Positions 1 through 8,232 of a stretch of DNA of 21,013 nt are shown here, in pieces (the first letter of the stretch is position 1; each line of letters opens with the position of its first letter). The DNA comes from Sedimentisphaerales bacterium (GTDB taxonomy: Bacteria; Planctomycetota; Phycisphaerae; Sedimentisphaerales; SG8-4): the NCBI GenBank assembly GCA_016932895.1, contig JAFGCA010000437.1:1-21013 (forward strand), read 5' to 3'. The notes beneath the pieces were generated by a model. It had not been told where the DNA came from. It did no database searches and saw nothing but the letters and a program-made list of their open reading frames with translations. A program made the position numbers and the translations under genes.

Positions 1-1194
1 GCCTTCCTGCCGAGGCATCAGCAGGAGAGGGTCGAACAGGTGCAGCCCGAATCCGGCGGACGCCTGCCCGTGCAGCAGTTCCAGCAGGCGCTGCCTGACC
101 CGCGCGGGAGTGGAGTGAGCCACGCTCATGGCGTCCTGGGCCGTGTCGCGATAGCCCAGCCCGGTGCGGCCCCCGACTTCAACAAACGACGCGAAACGCG
201 ACCACGTCACGCAGGTCTCCGCCTGGTATAACGTCCAGGTGTTGATCATCGCGTTGATCCCCTCGTCCGGCGTGTGACACTGGAGGTTCGCGAGCTTGTC
301 GTGCCAGTGCCGGCGCAACGCGGCGAACGCTTCGTCCACGTTGCGCGGGTCGGAGTATTTCTTTCGCATGCGCCGGCCCTGCCGGATCCCGGGCCCGATC
401 CCCAGCATGAAGACACACCGAACGCTCCGTCCGGGCTTGACGGTATACCGTTTGTGCAGGGCGCCGCAGTGGTTTCCTCCCAACTGGCTGCTGCCCGAGC
501 ACCGGCCTCGCTCGACCGCCAGGGGATCGGTCTCCGTGCGGTACGGTCCCAGGAAGCTGTCGCGCAGACAGTCGTAGCTGTCAGGCGCGAAACTCGCCGT
601 GAAGAAGTGGTGCAGGCCCGGGGCGTAGAAGAAATCGTAATCGATGATGCCGTCCCGGTAGCTGGAGCCGCTGGCGTACAGGCCCATCTGAAAATCCTGG
701 TTGTCCAGGTTCACCTGGTGCAGAGAGAACTCGACATAGGAAAACACGCTCAGATGGCGCACCCGCTTGCTGTCGTTCGTGAGGACTACGTCCCAGAGTT
801 CGACATCATCGCCCAGCGGGATGAAGAGCGTTTGCTCAGCGCGAACGCCCTGGTAACGGCATTGAAATCGCGAGTAGGACAGGCCGTGCTGGCAGGTGTA
901 CTTGGCTTTGGCGAGACTCTTGCCGACCGGTTGCCAGGAGATCGACCAGTACTGGCCCGTGTCGTCGTCGCGCACGTAGACGTAGTGGCCCGGCCGGTCC
1001 AGGGGGACGCCGTTGGGGCGAAACCGCGTGATGCGGCCGCGCTCGGCCGAACGATAGAACGAATATCCGCCCGCGTTATGGCTGATGACCGTGCACATAT
1101 CCTCCAGACCGAGGTAGTTGGTCCACGAGACCGGGACATCCGGCCGGTCGATCACATACTCCCTGTTCTTCTCATCGAAATAGCCGTATCGCAT
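1..1194 (-). CDS. GH94 cellobiose/chitobiose-type phosphorylase, N-terminal half (cut by left edge)
   Basis: The frame is open from an ATG at 1194 to base 1, giving 398 residues of a protein whose family is usually about 800. GH94 enzymes cleave beta-linked disaccharides with phosphate, giving a sugar 1-phosphate and a free sugar, in the cytoplasm. The N-terminus starts MRYGYFDEKNREYVI and continues to a WTNYLG segment, as in cellobiose and chitobiose phosphorylases. Further on is GLGYRDTAQD, whose R349 and D354 match the substrate-contact loop of the family, followed by GLHLFDP. The catalytic aspartate lies in the missing half, so activity and the glucose versus GlcNAc preference cannot be judged. 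No signal peptide is visible. A GAGGG-like site precedes the start, which lies 13 nt after the GH29 stop, so the two genes are probably co-transcribed. Family is clear; substrate is not. Confidence 0.9.
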   Translation of the reverse strand, partial: MRYGYFDEKNREYVIDRPDVPVSWTNYLGLEDMCTVISHNAGGYSFYRSAERGRITRFRPNGVPLDRPGHYVYVRDDDTGQYWSISWQPVGKSLAKAKYTCQHGLSYSRFQCRYQGVRAEQTLFIPLGDDVELWDVVLTNDSKRVRHLSVFSYVEFSLHQVNLDNQDFQMGLYASGSSYRDGIIDYDFFYAPGLHHFFTASFAPDSYDCLRDSFLGPYRTETDPLAVERGRCSGSSQLGGNHCGALHKRYTVKPGRSVRCVFMLGIGPGIRQGRRMRKKYSDPRNVDEAFAALRRHWHDKLANLQCHTPDEGINAMINTWTLYQAETCVTWSRFASFVEVGGRTGLGYRDTAQDAMSVAHSTPARVRQRLLELLHGQASAGFGLHLFDPLLLMPRQEG

Positions 1195-1207
1195 AAGGGT
1201 ACATCCC

Positions 1208-2575
1208 TCACTTCGCAGGTTCCACGTCACGAATCCGGGCGCCCGTGACGGCGAACGTCCAGGCGTGTTCGCACGGCGGCGACTGACGCAAGGCTTTCGG
1301 CACAGAGACCACCAGGCCCCCGGGGCCCGTCTTCCAGCTCACCGGCTCATCAACTCCCACCATGCGGACCGTCTCGGCCTGCGGAATGATGGGAACGGTG
1401 ATCTCCGACGGTGGCAAGGCCGCATCTTCCCCGGCCAGGAGAATCAGGTGCAGCGTATCGTTTCTCCTCGTCAGATACAAATCGTTGCGTTCGTAGGGCC
1501 GGGTCGGTCTGGTTCCATAGATGGCTTCTCCGTTGACCCGCAGCCAGCGCCCGATTTCGCCGAGCCGCTCCTGGGCTTCCTGCGGCAGGCAACCATCCGG
1601 ACCCGGACCGACGTTGAGCAGGAGGTTGCCGCCCCGAGCGACGATGCGAATCAGCGTATGAATCAGGTCGCGCGCGGATTTATAGTTGTCCGCCGGATTG
1701 AAGGACCATTGCTCGCCCATCGTAATGCAGCTTTCCCATACGCCGTCGAGGAATGCCCCGGGCACCGTCTGTTCGGGAGTCCGGTAGTTTTCGTAGCGTC
1801 CGCCGCCGGCGCGATCGACGATGATGAGTCCGGGCTGATGCTTCCGCGCCATCGCGGCCAGCCGGGGCATGTCGATGTCCTCTCGCGGCGGGCGCACCCA
1901 ATCGGAGTCCAGCCAGAGAATCTCCACCGGACCATACGCGGTCATCAGCTCCTCGACCTGATTGTGCACGAAGTCCACGTAGCGGGTCCATCGGGTCGGG
2001 TGTTCGGCCGGATCGTAGTTGGCCTCGCGCGCCAATCGGGGATGGTCGGGATTCCAATAGTCCCGATGATGCCAATCGGCCTTGGAGAAGTACACGCCGA
2101 TCTTGAAATTACGCCGCCGGAAGGCGTCGAAGAGCGCCCCGGCCACGTCGGCCTTTACGCTGCGGTGAAAGGGACACGACGAATGCGTGGTCCGGTAGTC
2201 GGTCTGGACCGTGTCGAACATGCAGAACCCGTCGTGGTGTTTCGTCGTGAAGACCAGGTACTTCATCCCGGCGTCAGCGGCGATCCGGGCCCACTGATCG
2301 GGCTCGAAACGCGTCGGATTGAACTGCCGATTCAGAGCGAAGTAGGTCTCCATGAACGCCCCGACGTCCTTGCCCGACTGCTCCCACGCAGGCAGCCTGT
2401 CGCGTCCGTACGGTTCGGCGTCGCAGATGGGCCAGGATTCCACGGTGCCCCAGACGCTGTAGGGCCCCCAGTGGATCATCAGGCCGAACTTCATATCCCG
2501 AAAGCGTTCGAGCTTCTCCCGGACTGCCGGATCCGGTTCGGCACCCGTCTGGTCTGGAGAGATCGAGTCTGTCAT
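1208..2575 (-). CDS. GH29 alpha-L-fucosidase, apparently cytoplasmic
   Basis: This 455-residue protein would release L-fucose from oligosaccharides with retention of configuration. GH29 landmarks are in order: FGLMIHWGPYSVWG (residues 30-43), TTKHHDGF (110-117), a YGPVEILWLD segment whose D223 occupies the nucleophile position, and GGNLLLNVGPGPDG near residues 320-330. The usual tryptophan-phenylalanine-aspartate-glycine at the nucleophile is W-L-D-S here. After the barrel there is only a short C-terminal beta domain. I chose the ATG at 2575 because GGGGA lies 7 nt upstream; an in-frame ATG at 2602 adds nine residues but has no good ribosome site. There is no signal peptide, unlike many bacterial GH29 enzymes, which suggests it acts on imported sugars. 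It is the first gene of the leftward pair with the GH94 phosphorylase. Family assignment is secure; linkage preference is unknown. Confidence 0.93.
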   Translation of the reverse strand: MTDSISPDQTGAEPDPAVREKLERFRDMKFGLMIHWGPYSVWGTVESWPICDAEPYGRDRLPAWEQSGKDVGAFMETYFALNRQFNPTRFEPDQWARIAADAGMKYLVFTTKHHDGFCMFDTVQTDYRTTHSSCPFHRSVKADVAGALFDAFRRRNFKIGVYFSKADWHHRDYWNPDHPRLAREANYDPAEHPTRWTRYVDFVHNQVEELMTAYGPVEILWLDSDWVRPPREDIDMPRLAAMARKHQPGLIIVDRAGGGRYENYRTPEQTVPGAFLDGVWESCITMGEQWSFNPADNYKSARDLIHTLIRIVARGGNLLLNVGPGPDGCLPQEAQERLGEIGRWLRVNGEAIYGTRPTRPYERNDLYLTRRNDTLHLILLAGEDAALPPSEITVPIIPQAETVRMVGVDEPVSWKTGPGGLVVSVPKALRQSPPCEHAWTFAVTGARIRDVEPAK

Positions 2576-2582
2576 GGCAGTT

Positions 2583-2587
2583 TCCCC
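2583..2587 (-). promoter_or_regulatory. Ribosome binding site that sets the GH29 start
   Basis: On the minus strand the bases read GGGGA, 7 nt before the ATG at 2575. The competing upstream ATG at 2602 has no comparable purine-rich site, so the shorter protein is preferred. Confidence 0.55.
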
Positions 2588-2780
2588 GACACCGTCAAAC
2601 ATGCGCGTTTTTCAGAACTGGCAGCGTCACTCTTTTTCGCGGGACAATTCTACCCGCTTTTCTCGCGCGAGGCGATCATTCTTGACAGCGGTTGCGCCTC
2701 GGGCCGACAGGGAAACCAGTCCGTTTGGGGCCGCAGGCTCCCCAGCCCGGCAACGGCCGGCCGCACGCCCTGGTTGACGG

Positions 2781-2809
2781 TTGTCCGAATCCGGGGCATG
2801 CACTACAAT
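2781..2809 (+). promoter_or_regulatory. Candidate sigma-70-type promoter for the GH38-symporter unit
   Basis: TTGTCC (2781-2786) and TACAAT (2804-2809) are separated by 17 nt. Four of six and five of six bases match the -35 and -10 consensus. Transcription would begin near 2816 and leave a leader of about 65 nt before the ATG at 2882. The overlapping TTGACG at 2774 is closer to consensus but would need a 24-nt spacer. Confidence 0.45.
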
Positions 2810-2867
2810 ACCGGTTCGCGCGACGCCCCGTATGGGGCTTCTCGTTTCGAAACGCAGGTGGTTTTTG

Positions 2868-2873
2868 TAGGAG
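2868..2873 (+). promoter_or_regulatory. Ribosome binding site that sets the GH38 start
   Basis: TAGGAG lies 8 nt before the ATG at 2882. The reading frame is open far upstream, as far as 1265, so this site together with the signal peptide that follows fixes the true start. Confidence 0.75.
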
Positions 2874-2881
2874 TTCGTTGC

Positions 2882-5800
2882 ATGGTTGCGACACGCGCAT
2901 GGAAAATCGTCAGCATAGCGGTTCTGCTGTCATCACTCTGCTCGGGCCTGAGCGTCGCGGCCGAGAGCATGCTGTTTCAGATCGGGCAGGCGGACAACGA
3001 TACAACCGAGTTCGCCCTGGGACCCAATCAGTACGCCCAGTATTCGGAAGCGTTTCCGCACGACACGATCTACGTCGTCGGCCAATCCGACCCCAGGAAG
3101 GACTGGCCCTACGTGCACCCGGGTCCGGTGGATGGGTGGGCCGGCGGCCAGAACCATACGGCCAGCATCGTCTTTGGCGTCGAATCCGTCCCGGCCTCAG
3201 GCTCCTGCAAGCTTCACATGGACTTCGTGGACATGCACCGGGGCGTTCCCCCCAGGCTGGAGATCAAGGTCAACGGCAGGCTTTTTACGAGACACCTGCC
3301 CGCCGGGGCCGGAGATGCCTCGGTCTATGGCGAGCCGGATAAGGGGCGCGAGCACCGGATGACCATTGAGTTCCCGGTGCGGCTGATAAGGACGGGCACC
3401 AACACTATTACGATTGCCAACACACGCGGGAGCTGGTGTCTGTATGACTGTATCTCTCTGGCGACGCCCGCCTCGGTCCGCCTCGGCGCCCTGACGGAAG
3501 TGAGTGAGTTGATTGACGTGAGCACCGGGCCTCTTCTGGTCAGACAGGGCGGCCGACTGTTCCAGCCTGTTTTCGCCACGCTCCTGCGCATCGGTGAGCC
3601 CGTGGAGGCGACGGTCACCGTGGAGGGAAGCGAGCCGGCGACGTATACTCTCCAGTCCGGGTACACGACGGTCGAGGGTCTTGTGCCCGCCGTCGAGCGA
3701 CCGACCACCGTGGATGTGACGGTGGCGGTGACCGGAGAACCTCTCGCCCGCCGCTCCGTCGAGATCGCCCCCGTGCGCAAATGGGAAATCTACATCCTCC
3801 ACCATTCCCATGTGGATATCGGCTACACCCACGTCCAGACCGACGTGCTCCAGAAGCACTACGAGTACTTCGACCAGGTGATTGAACTGGCCCGCAAGTC
3901 GGCTCAGTACCCCGAGGGCTCGCAATTTAAATGGAACGCGGAAGTCCTGTGGGCCGTCGACAGCTACCTGCGCGAGGCCTCGCCCGAGAAACGGGAGGCC
4001 TTCATTGACGCCGTCAGGAAAGGCTGGATCGGCCTGGATGCCCTGTACGGCAACGAGCTGACCGCGTTGTGCCGGCCCGAAGAGCTTGTTCGCCTGGTCG
4101 ATTTTGCCGGGCAGATGAGATCGCGATACAACGTCACGATCGACTCGGCCATGATTACCGATGTCCCCGGCTACACGTGGGGGCTCGTCCCCGTTTTGGG
4201 CCATACACCGGTCAAGTATTTTTGCGTCGGTCCCAACCGAGGGCATCGCACCGGCTCGACCCTCCCTGCGTGGGGGGACAAGCCGTTCTACTGGGTCAGT
4301 CCGTGCGGCCAATACAAGATCCTGACCTGGGTTGCCGGCGAAGGCTATTCCCTGTTCCACAGCGGGCAGCTTAATTCGGACACCCTCTTCGAATACCTCG
4401 ACCGATTGGAGCGAGCCAAATACCCGTACGATATGCTCCAGATTCGCTATTCCATCGGGGGCGATAACGGCCCGCCCGATCCCGGCTTGGCGGATTTCGC
4501 CCGCGAATGGAACGAGAAATACGCCTACCCACGCCTCGTGGTCGCCACCACCAGCGAGATGTTCAGCGAATTTGAAAAACGCTATGGCGAGGACCTGCCC
4601 GTGGTGGCCGGTGACTTCACACCCTATTGGGAGGACGGGGCCGCCTCCAGCGCCCGTGAGACGATCATCAATCGCGCCGCCGCCGAGCGACTCGTCCAGG
4701 CCGAGACTCTGTTTGCCATGCTGCAACCCGGCGACTACCCGGCAGAGGAGTTCTACCAGGCCTGGCGAAACGTGATCCTCTATGACGAGCACACCTGGGG
4801 CGCCCACAACAGCATCTCCCAACCCGAAGGCGATTTCGCCCTGAGCCAGTGGAAAATCAAACAGGCCTTCGCGCTCGACGCCGAGACTCAATCCGATCGA
4901 CTCCTGAAGAAGGCGACCTCGATCCGCAGCGCCTCCGCAGGCGACGTTACGACCATTGACGTTTTCAACACCTGCTCCTGGCCGCGCACCGACCTTGTCA
5001 CGGTCCCCGGCACATGGAATCGGAAGAACCTTTGCATCACCAATGCCGGGGGCGAGGGTGTCCCGTCGCAGAGACTGACAAGCGGCGAGCTGGTTTTCCT
5101 GGCCGGCGACATCCCCCCCTTCGGCGCCAAGCGTTTCCTCTGGGCCGCCAAGCCGGCAGGCGTATCGACGGCACCGGCAAGCGCTGCGGGGACCAGGCTC
5201 GCCAACGGCCTGATCACGGTCATTGTTGACGAGAAGACGGGCGCGATCGCTAGTTTGAAGTACAAGGATGCGGAGGTCGATTTGGCCGGCGCTGATGGAG
5301 GCGTGCAACTGAACGACTATTTCTATGTGCGCGGCCGCGACCCCCGGGCCCCCGAGCGAAACGGCCCCGTGCGAATCACCGTCAAGGAGAAGGGCCCGCT
5401 CGTCGCTTCTCTGCTGATCGAATCCGGCGTTCCGGGCGCCCGCAAGCTCGTGCGGGAGATTCGTCTGGTCGCCGGTCTGGACCGGCTCGACATTATCGAC
5501 ACCATCGACAAGACGAAGATCTATCAGCAGGAGGGCGTCCACATCGCCTTTGCGTTCAACGTCCCCGGGGGTGTGGTGCGCATGGACACGCCTTGGGCCA
5601 TCGTTCGCCCCGAGCTCGACCAGATTCCCGGCGCGTGCAAAAACTACTTCACCGTCCAACGCTGGGTCGATGTATCGAACGACCGGTATGGTTTGACGTG
5701 GGCGACCCCGGACGCTCCGCTGATCGAGATCGGCAGGATAACGACCGACGCTCCCACGGTCGGCTGGATCGACAAGCTTGAGCCCTCGACGACGGTCTAC

Positions 5801-6232
5801 TCCTACGTCATGAACAACTACTGGGAGACCAACTACAAGGCCACCCAGGAGGGCCCGACGACGTTCCGCTACTCCATCCGGCCGCACCGCGGCTTTGACG
5901 CCGCCCAGGCCACCAGATTCGGCACGGAAGCAAGCCAGCCCCTTGTCGCCGTGCCCAATGCCGGCAGGCGTTCCGTTTGTGCGTCACTGCTGCACGTGCA
6001 GCCGGCCGACGTCGTGGCCAGCGTCCTCAAGCCCTCCCGCGACGGCAAGGCCTGGATTCTGCGTCTCTTCAACCCAACCGAGAAACCGCACAAGGTGACG
6101 CTCGCCTGGGGCAAACCGGCCCCGAAGAAGGTCTTCCTGAGCAACTTCGCCGAAGAGGAAGGCCGGCGCATGAGAGAACCGGCCGAGATCGGGCCGTACG
6201 AAATCGTCACGGTAAGAGCCCAATTGCCGTAA
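2882..6232 (+). CDS. Secreted GH38-type alpha-mannosidase with N-terminal CBM-like domain
   Basis: This 1116-residue protein begins with a signal peptide (residues 1-27, ending GLSVAA). Residues about 30-205 resemble the beta-sandwich at the end of family 4 rhamnogalacturonan lyases, with a WCLYDCISL strand at its close. A second beta-rich linker follows to about 300. The GH38 catalytic core starts at HHSHVDIGYT, where H310 and D312 match the metal ligands of alpha-mannosidases. D427 in ITDVPGY is spaced correctly for the catalytic nucleophile, and H637 in YDEHTWGAH fits the last metal ligand. The GH38 C-terminal beta domain runs from about 770 (LANGLITV) to the end. The motifs HVDIGYT and TDVPGY differ from the classical HNDPGW type, so this is a divergent branch and the sugar released is uncertain. 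The symporter gene starts 33 nt downstream and is probably co-transcribed. Confidence 0.88.
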   Translation: MVATRAWKIVSIAVLLSSLCSGLSVAAESMLFQIGQADNDTTEFALGPNQYAQYSEAFPHDTIYVVGQSDPRKDWPYVHPGPVDGWAGGQNHTASIVFGVESVPASGSCKLHMDFVDMHRGVPPRLEIKVNGRLFTRHLPAGAGDASVYGEPDKGREHRMTIEFPVRLIRTGTNTITIANTRGSWCLYDCISLATPASVRLGALTEVSELIDVSTGPLLVRQGGRLFQPVFATLLRIGEPVEATVTVEGSEPATYTLQSGYTTVEGLVPAVERPTTVDVTVAVTGEPLARRSVEIAPVRKWEIYILHHSHVDIGYTHVQTDVLQKHYEYFDQVIELARKSAQYPEGSQFKWNAEVLWAVDSYLREASPEKREAFIDAVRKGWIGLDALYGNELTALCRPEELVRLVDFAGQMRSRYNVTIDSAMITDVPGYTWGLVPVLGHTPVKYFCVGPNRGHRTGSTLPAWGDKPFYWVSPCGQYKILTWVAGEGYSLFHSGQLNSDTLFEYLDRLERAKYPYDMLQIRYSIGGDNGPPDPGLADFAREWNEKYAYPRLVVATTSEMFSEFEKRYGEDLPVVAGDFTPYWEDGAASSARETIINRAAAERLVQAETLFAMLQPGDYPAEEFYQAWRNVILYDEHTWGAHNSISQPEGDFALSQWKIKQAFALDAETQSDRLLKKATSIRSASAGDVTTIDVFNTCSWPRTDLVTVPGTWNRKNLCITNAGGEGVPSQRLTSGELVFLAGDIPPFGAKRFLWAAKPAGVSTAPASAAGTRLANGLITVIVDEKTGAIASLKYKDAEVDLAGADGGVQLNDYFYVRGRDPRAPERNGPVRITVKEKGPLVASLLIESGVPGARKLVREIRLVAGLDRLDIIDTIDKTKIYQQEGVHIAFAFNVPGGVVRMDTPWAIVRPELDQIPGACKNYFTVQRWVDVSNDRYGLTWATPDAPLIEIGRITTDAPTVGWIDKLEPSTTVYSYVMNNYWETNYKATQEGPTTFRYSIRPHRGFDAAQATRFGTEASQPLVAVPNAGRRSVCASLLHVQPADVVASVLKPSRDGKAWILRLFNPTEKPHKVTLAWGKPAPKKVFLSNFAEEEGRRMREPAEIGPYEIVTVRAQLP

Positions 6233-6265
6233 CAGCAAGATCTGCGTCGTCCCGGAGACCGCTGA

Positions 6266-8068
6266 ATGGCCCCCATCGACTACTGTCTGATCCTCGCGTA
6301 CTTCGCGCTCGTCATCGGTATGGGCTTCTGGTTCCAGAAGCGCGCTTCCAGAGGTCTGGCCTCGTATTTCCTCGGCGGCAAGTCACTCCACTGGCTTGCG
6401 CTGGCGATGTCCGGCTCGGTCTCCAACTTCGACATCACGGGAACGATGTGGATCATCTCGATTCTGTACGTGCTCGGCATGAAGTCCATGTGGCACCACT
6501 GGATGTGGGGCTTTCTCATGGGCGCGTTCTTCATGAGCTACATGGGCAAGTGGGTGCGCCGCTCAAACGTCATGACGGCCGCCGAGTGGATGCAGACGCG
6601 CTTCGGCTCAGGCCCGGCCGGCAAGCTCGCCCGCACGACGTCGGCGCTGATTGCGGTGTTTCTTACCACCTGCTTCATCGGCTACGCCTATCAGGGCATC
6701 GGCAAGTTCGCGGCCGTGTACATTCCGCTGGAGACCCTGGCCGAGCATACCGCGTCCCCATGGCTACAAGATCTGGTCACGAATCATGAGCCCGCCTTGC
6801 TGGCCCTGGTGATCATCTCGCTGACCACGCTTTACGTGATCTTGGGCGGCCTCTACAGCGTCGTCGTCACCGATGTCATTCAGACCGTGATTCTCACCGT
6901 CGGGAGTCTCTTCGTCGCTTATATCGCCTGGGCCCGCCTGACCCCTTCGGCGCTGGCGTCCCTGCCGGCCGACTGGAGTTCTCTGGCCGTCCCCTGGCGC
7001 ATCGACGAGCTGGCCGGGACGGACAATGCGAACTTTCAGTTCTTCGGCGCCCTGGTCATCTTCTGGGTGATGAAAGGGCTTCTGCTGAATCTCGGCGGTC
7101 CGGCCCAGATGTACGATGCGCAGCGCTTCTTGGCCGCACGGGACCCGCGCGATGCTGCCAAGATCGGCGCCGCCTGGAGCCTCTTCCTGGTCGTCCGCTG
7201 GGCCATGTGCGCCGGCATCGCGCTGCTGGCCATCACTGGCGTCGCCGGCGTCACCGACTCGGAGAAGGTCATGCCCCTGGTCCTGCTCGAATTCCTGCCC
7301 GCCGGCATTCGGGGCATTGTCATCGCGGGCCTGCTGGCGGCCTTCATGTCCACGTTCAGCTCCACGGTCAACAGCGGCGCGTCCTTCGTTGTCCGTGACA
7401 TCTGGCAGCCGTATTTCCGTCCGCACGCCTCCGAGCATCAGGCGGTGCGCTTCAGCTACGTCGCCACCATTCTCATCGTCGCCGTCGGCATCGCCATCGG
7501 CTTCAACGCGAGATCGATCGCGCAGATCTGGAACTGGATGATGATGGTCCTCAGCGCCGGCGTCGTCGTGCCCAATGTGCTTCGCTGGTACTGGTGGCGC
7601 ATCAACGGGATCGGCTACGCCCTTGGCACGTTCGTCGGGCTGATCCTGTCGCTGGTCGTTCTCTTCAGGCCCGACCTGCCGGACTACATCGTCTTCCCCG
7701 CCATTTGCACCGCCACGCTTGTCGTATGCATCCTGGCGTCCGTGTTGACGAAACCAGTGGCCCTGGAGATTCTCGGGCGATTCTACGAGTCGGTTCGCCC
7801 CTTCGGTTTCTGGGGTCCCGTTCGAGACGCCGCCGGTCTCCCCGTGGATCGAGCGAACGCGAAGTCCGAGAGCCTGCGACGCACGACTCTCAATGTCGTC
7901 CTGGGCATGGTCGCGATCGCGGGCCTGTACCTGTTCCCCATGTATTTGGTGGGGCACTGGTACGCCAAATCCATTCTCTGGCTGGTTCTCGCTTCGGCTG
8001 CGATCGTGGCCCTGCGATTCACCTGGTACAACAGTCTTCCCGAACCGGAACAAGAAGAATCGGTCTGA
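6266..8068 (+). CDS. Sodium:solute symporter (SSS family)
   Basis: This 600-residue protein is hydrophobic throughout, with about 13-14 membrane segments by eye, typical of the SSS/SGLT family that imports sugars, sialic acid, amino acids or other solutes with sodium. It starts with a helix (MAPIDYCLILAYFALVIGMG), then YFLGGKSLHW and a broken first core helix containing SNFDITGTMW. Around residues 355-375 is a helix ending AAFMSTFSSTVNSGAS, where the serines and threonine sit at the place of the family's second sodium site. The start has CGGAGA 8 nt upstream and follows the GH38 stop by 33 nt. The neighbour suggests import of a sugar freed in the periplasm, probably mannose or a related monosaccharide, but the ligand cannot be read from sequence. 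The C-terminal 100 residues include a cytoplasmic loop and two more hydrophobic segments. Confidence 0.93.
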   Translation: MAPIDYCLILAYFALVIGMGFWFQKRASRGLASYFLGGKSLHWLALAMSGSVSNFDITGTMWIISILYVLGMKSMWHHWMWGFLMGAFFMSYMGKWVRRSNVMTAAEWMQTRFGSGPAGKLARTTSALIAVFLTTCFIGYAYQGIGKFAAVYIPLETLAEHTASPWLQDLVTNHEPALLALVIISLTTLYVILGGLYSVVVTDVIQTVILTVGSLFVAYIAWARLTPSALASLPADWSSLAVPWRIDELAGTDNANFQFFGALVIFWVMKGLLLNLGGPAQMYDAQRFLAARDPRDAAKIGAAWSLFLVVRWAMCAGIALLAITGVAGVTDSEKVMPLVLLEFLPAGIRGIVIAGLLAAFMSTFSSTVNSGASFVVRDIWQPYFRPHASEHQAVRFSYVATILIVAVGIAIGFNARSIAQIWNWMMMVLSAGVVVPNVLRWYWWRINGIGYALGTFVGLILSLVVLFRPDLPDYIVFPAICTATLVVCILASVLTKPVALEILGRFYESVRPFGFWGPVRDAAGLPVDRANAKSESLRRTTLNVVLGMVAIAGLYLFPMYLVGHWYAKSILWLVLASAAIVALRFTWYNSLPEPEQEESV

Positions 8069-8121
8069 AGCCTCCGGTGCGGATCAGCGTGACCTGAGCG
8101 CAGCGGCAGCCCTCAAACCAC

Positions 8122-8149
8122 TTGCATTCTGGCGATGGTCCTGTACCAT
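8122..8149 (+). promoter_or_regulatory. Candidate promoter for the acetylesterase-oxidoreductase unit
   Basis: TTGCAT (8122-8127) and TACCAT (8144-8149) are 16 nt apart in the 164-nt gap after the symporter. This suggests the next two genes can be transcribed on their own. No terminator hairpin was found after the symporter, so read-through is also possible. Confidence 0.4.
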
Positions 8150-8219
8150 GTTTCGTCGTGAGCACTCCGATGGGTGGCATCCGTGGAGCGCCTTCTCTGA
8201 ACATGGTCTTTGTGCGAGT

Positions 8220-8225
8220 AAGGAG
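8220..8225 (+). promoter_or_regulatory. Ribosome binding site that sets the acetylesterase start
   Basis: AAGGAG lies 7 nt before the ATG at 8233. In-frame ATGs at 8122, 8170 and 8203 lack such a site and would bury the signal peptide behind a long arginine-rich leader. Confidence 0.75.
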
Positions 8226-8232
8226 TCTTTTG

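Larger units (their letters stand above)
2576..2881. promoter_or_regulatory. Divergent control region between the fucosidase and mannosidase genes
   Basis: About 306 bases separate the start codons of the leftward GH29-GH94 pair and the rightward GH38-symporter pair. No convincing gene lies here. The rightward side holds a plausible promoter (2781-2809) and ribosome site. For the leftward genes a TAGAAT-like -10 (plus-strand 2647-2652) is visible but has no good -35 at normal spacing. The region also contains a perfect TTGACA (2682-2687) with no matching -10. The middle part is rich in short GC repeats without a clear hairpin or operator. Shared control of the two units is possible but not shown. 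Confidence 0.6.

Noticed and set aside
274..1248. Plus-strand open frame of 324 codons at the left end
   Set aside because: It is antisense to the GH94 gene, whose protein sequence is clearly conserved.
2774..2809. TTGACG paired with TACAAT as a promoter
   Set aside because: The spacer would be 24 nt, too long for a normal sigma-70 promoter. TTGTCC at 2781 gives 17 nt.
1265..2881. In-frame open extension upstream of the GH38 gene, potentially adding 539 residues
   Set aside because: It runs antisense through the real GH29 gene and control region. The TAGGAG site and signal peptide at 2882 give the true start.
3197..5887. Long minus-strand open frame (896 codons) opposite the GH38 gene
   Set aside because: No recognisable domain. 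It mirrors the GH38 codons, and high GC at third positions keeps such antisense frames open.
6764..8053. Minus-strand open frame opposite the symporter, very rich in charged residues
   Set aside because: Its composition is what the complement of membrane-helix codons produces. No motif or ribosome site supports it.
8122..8232. Longer N-terminus for the acetylesterase from ATGs at 8122, 8170 or 8203
   Set aside because: They lack ribosome sites and would hide the signal peptide. The segment instead contains a candidate promoter.
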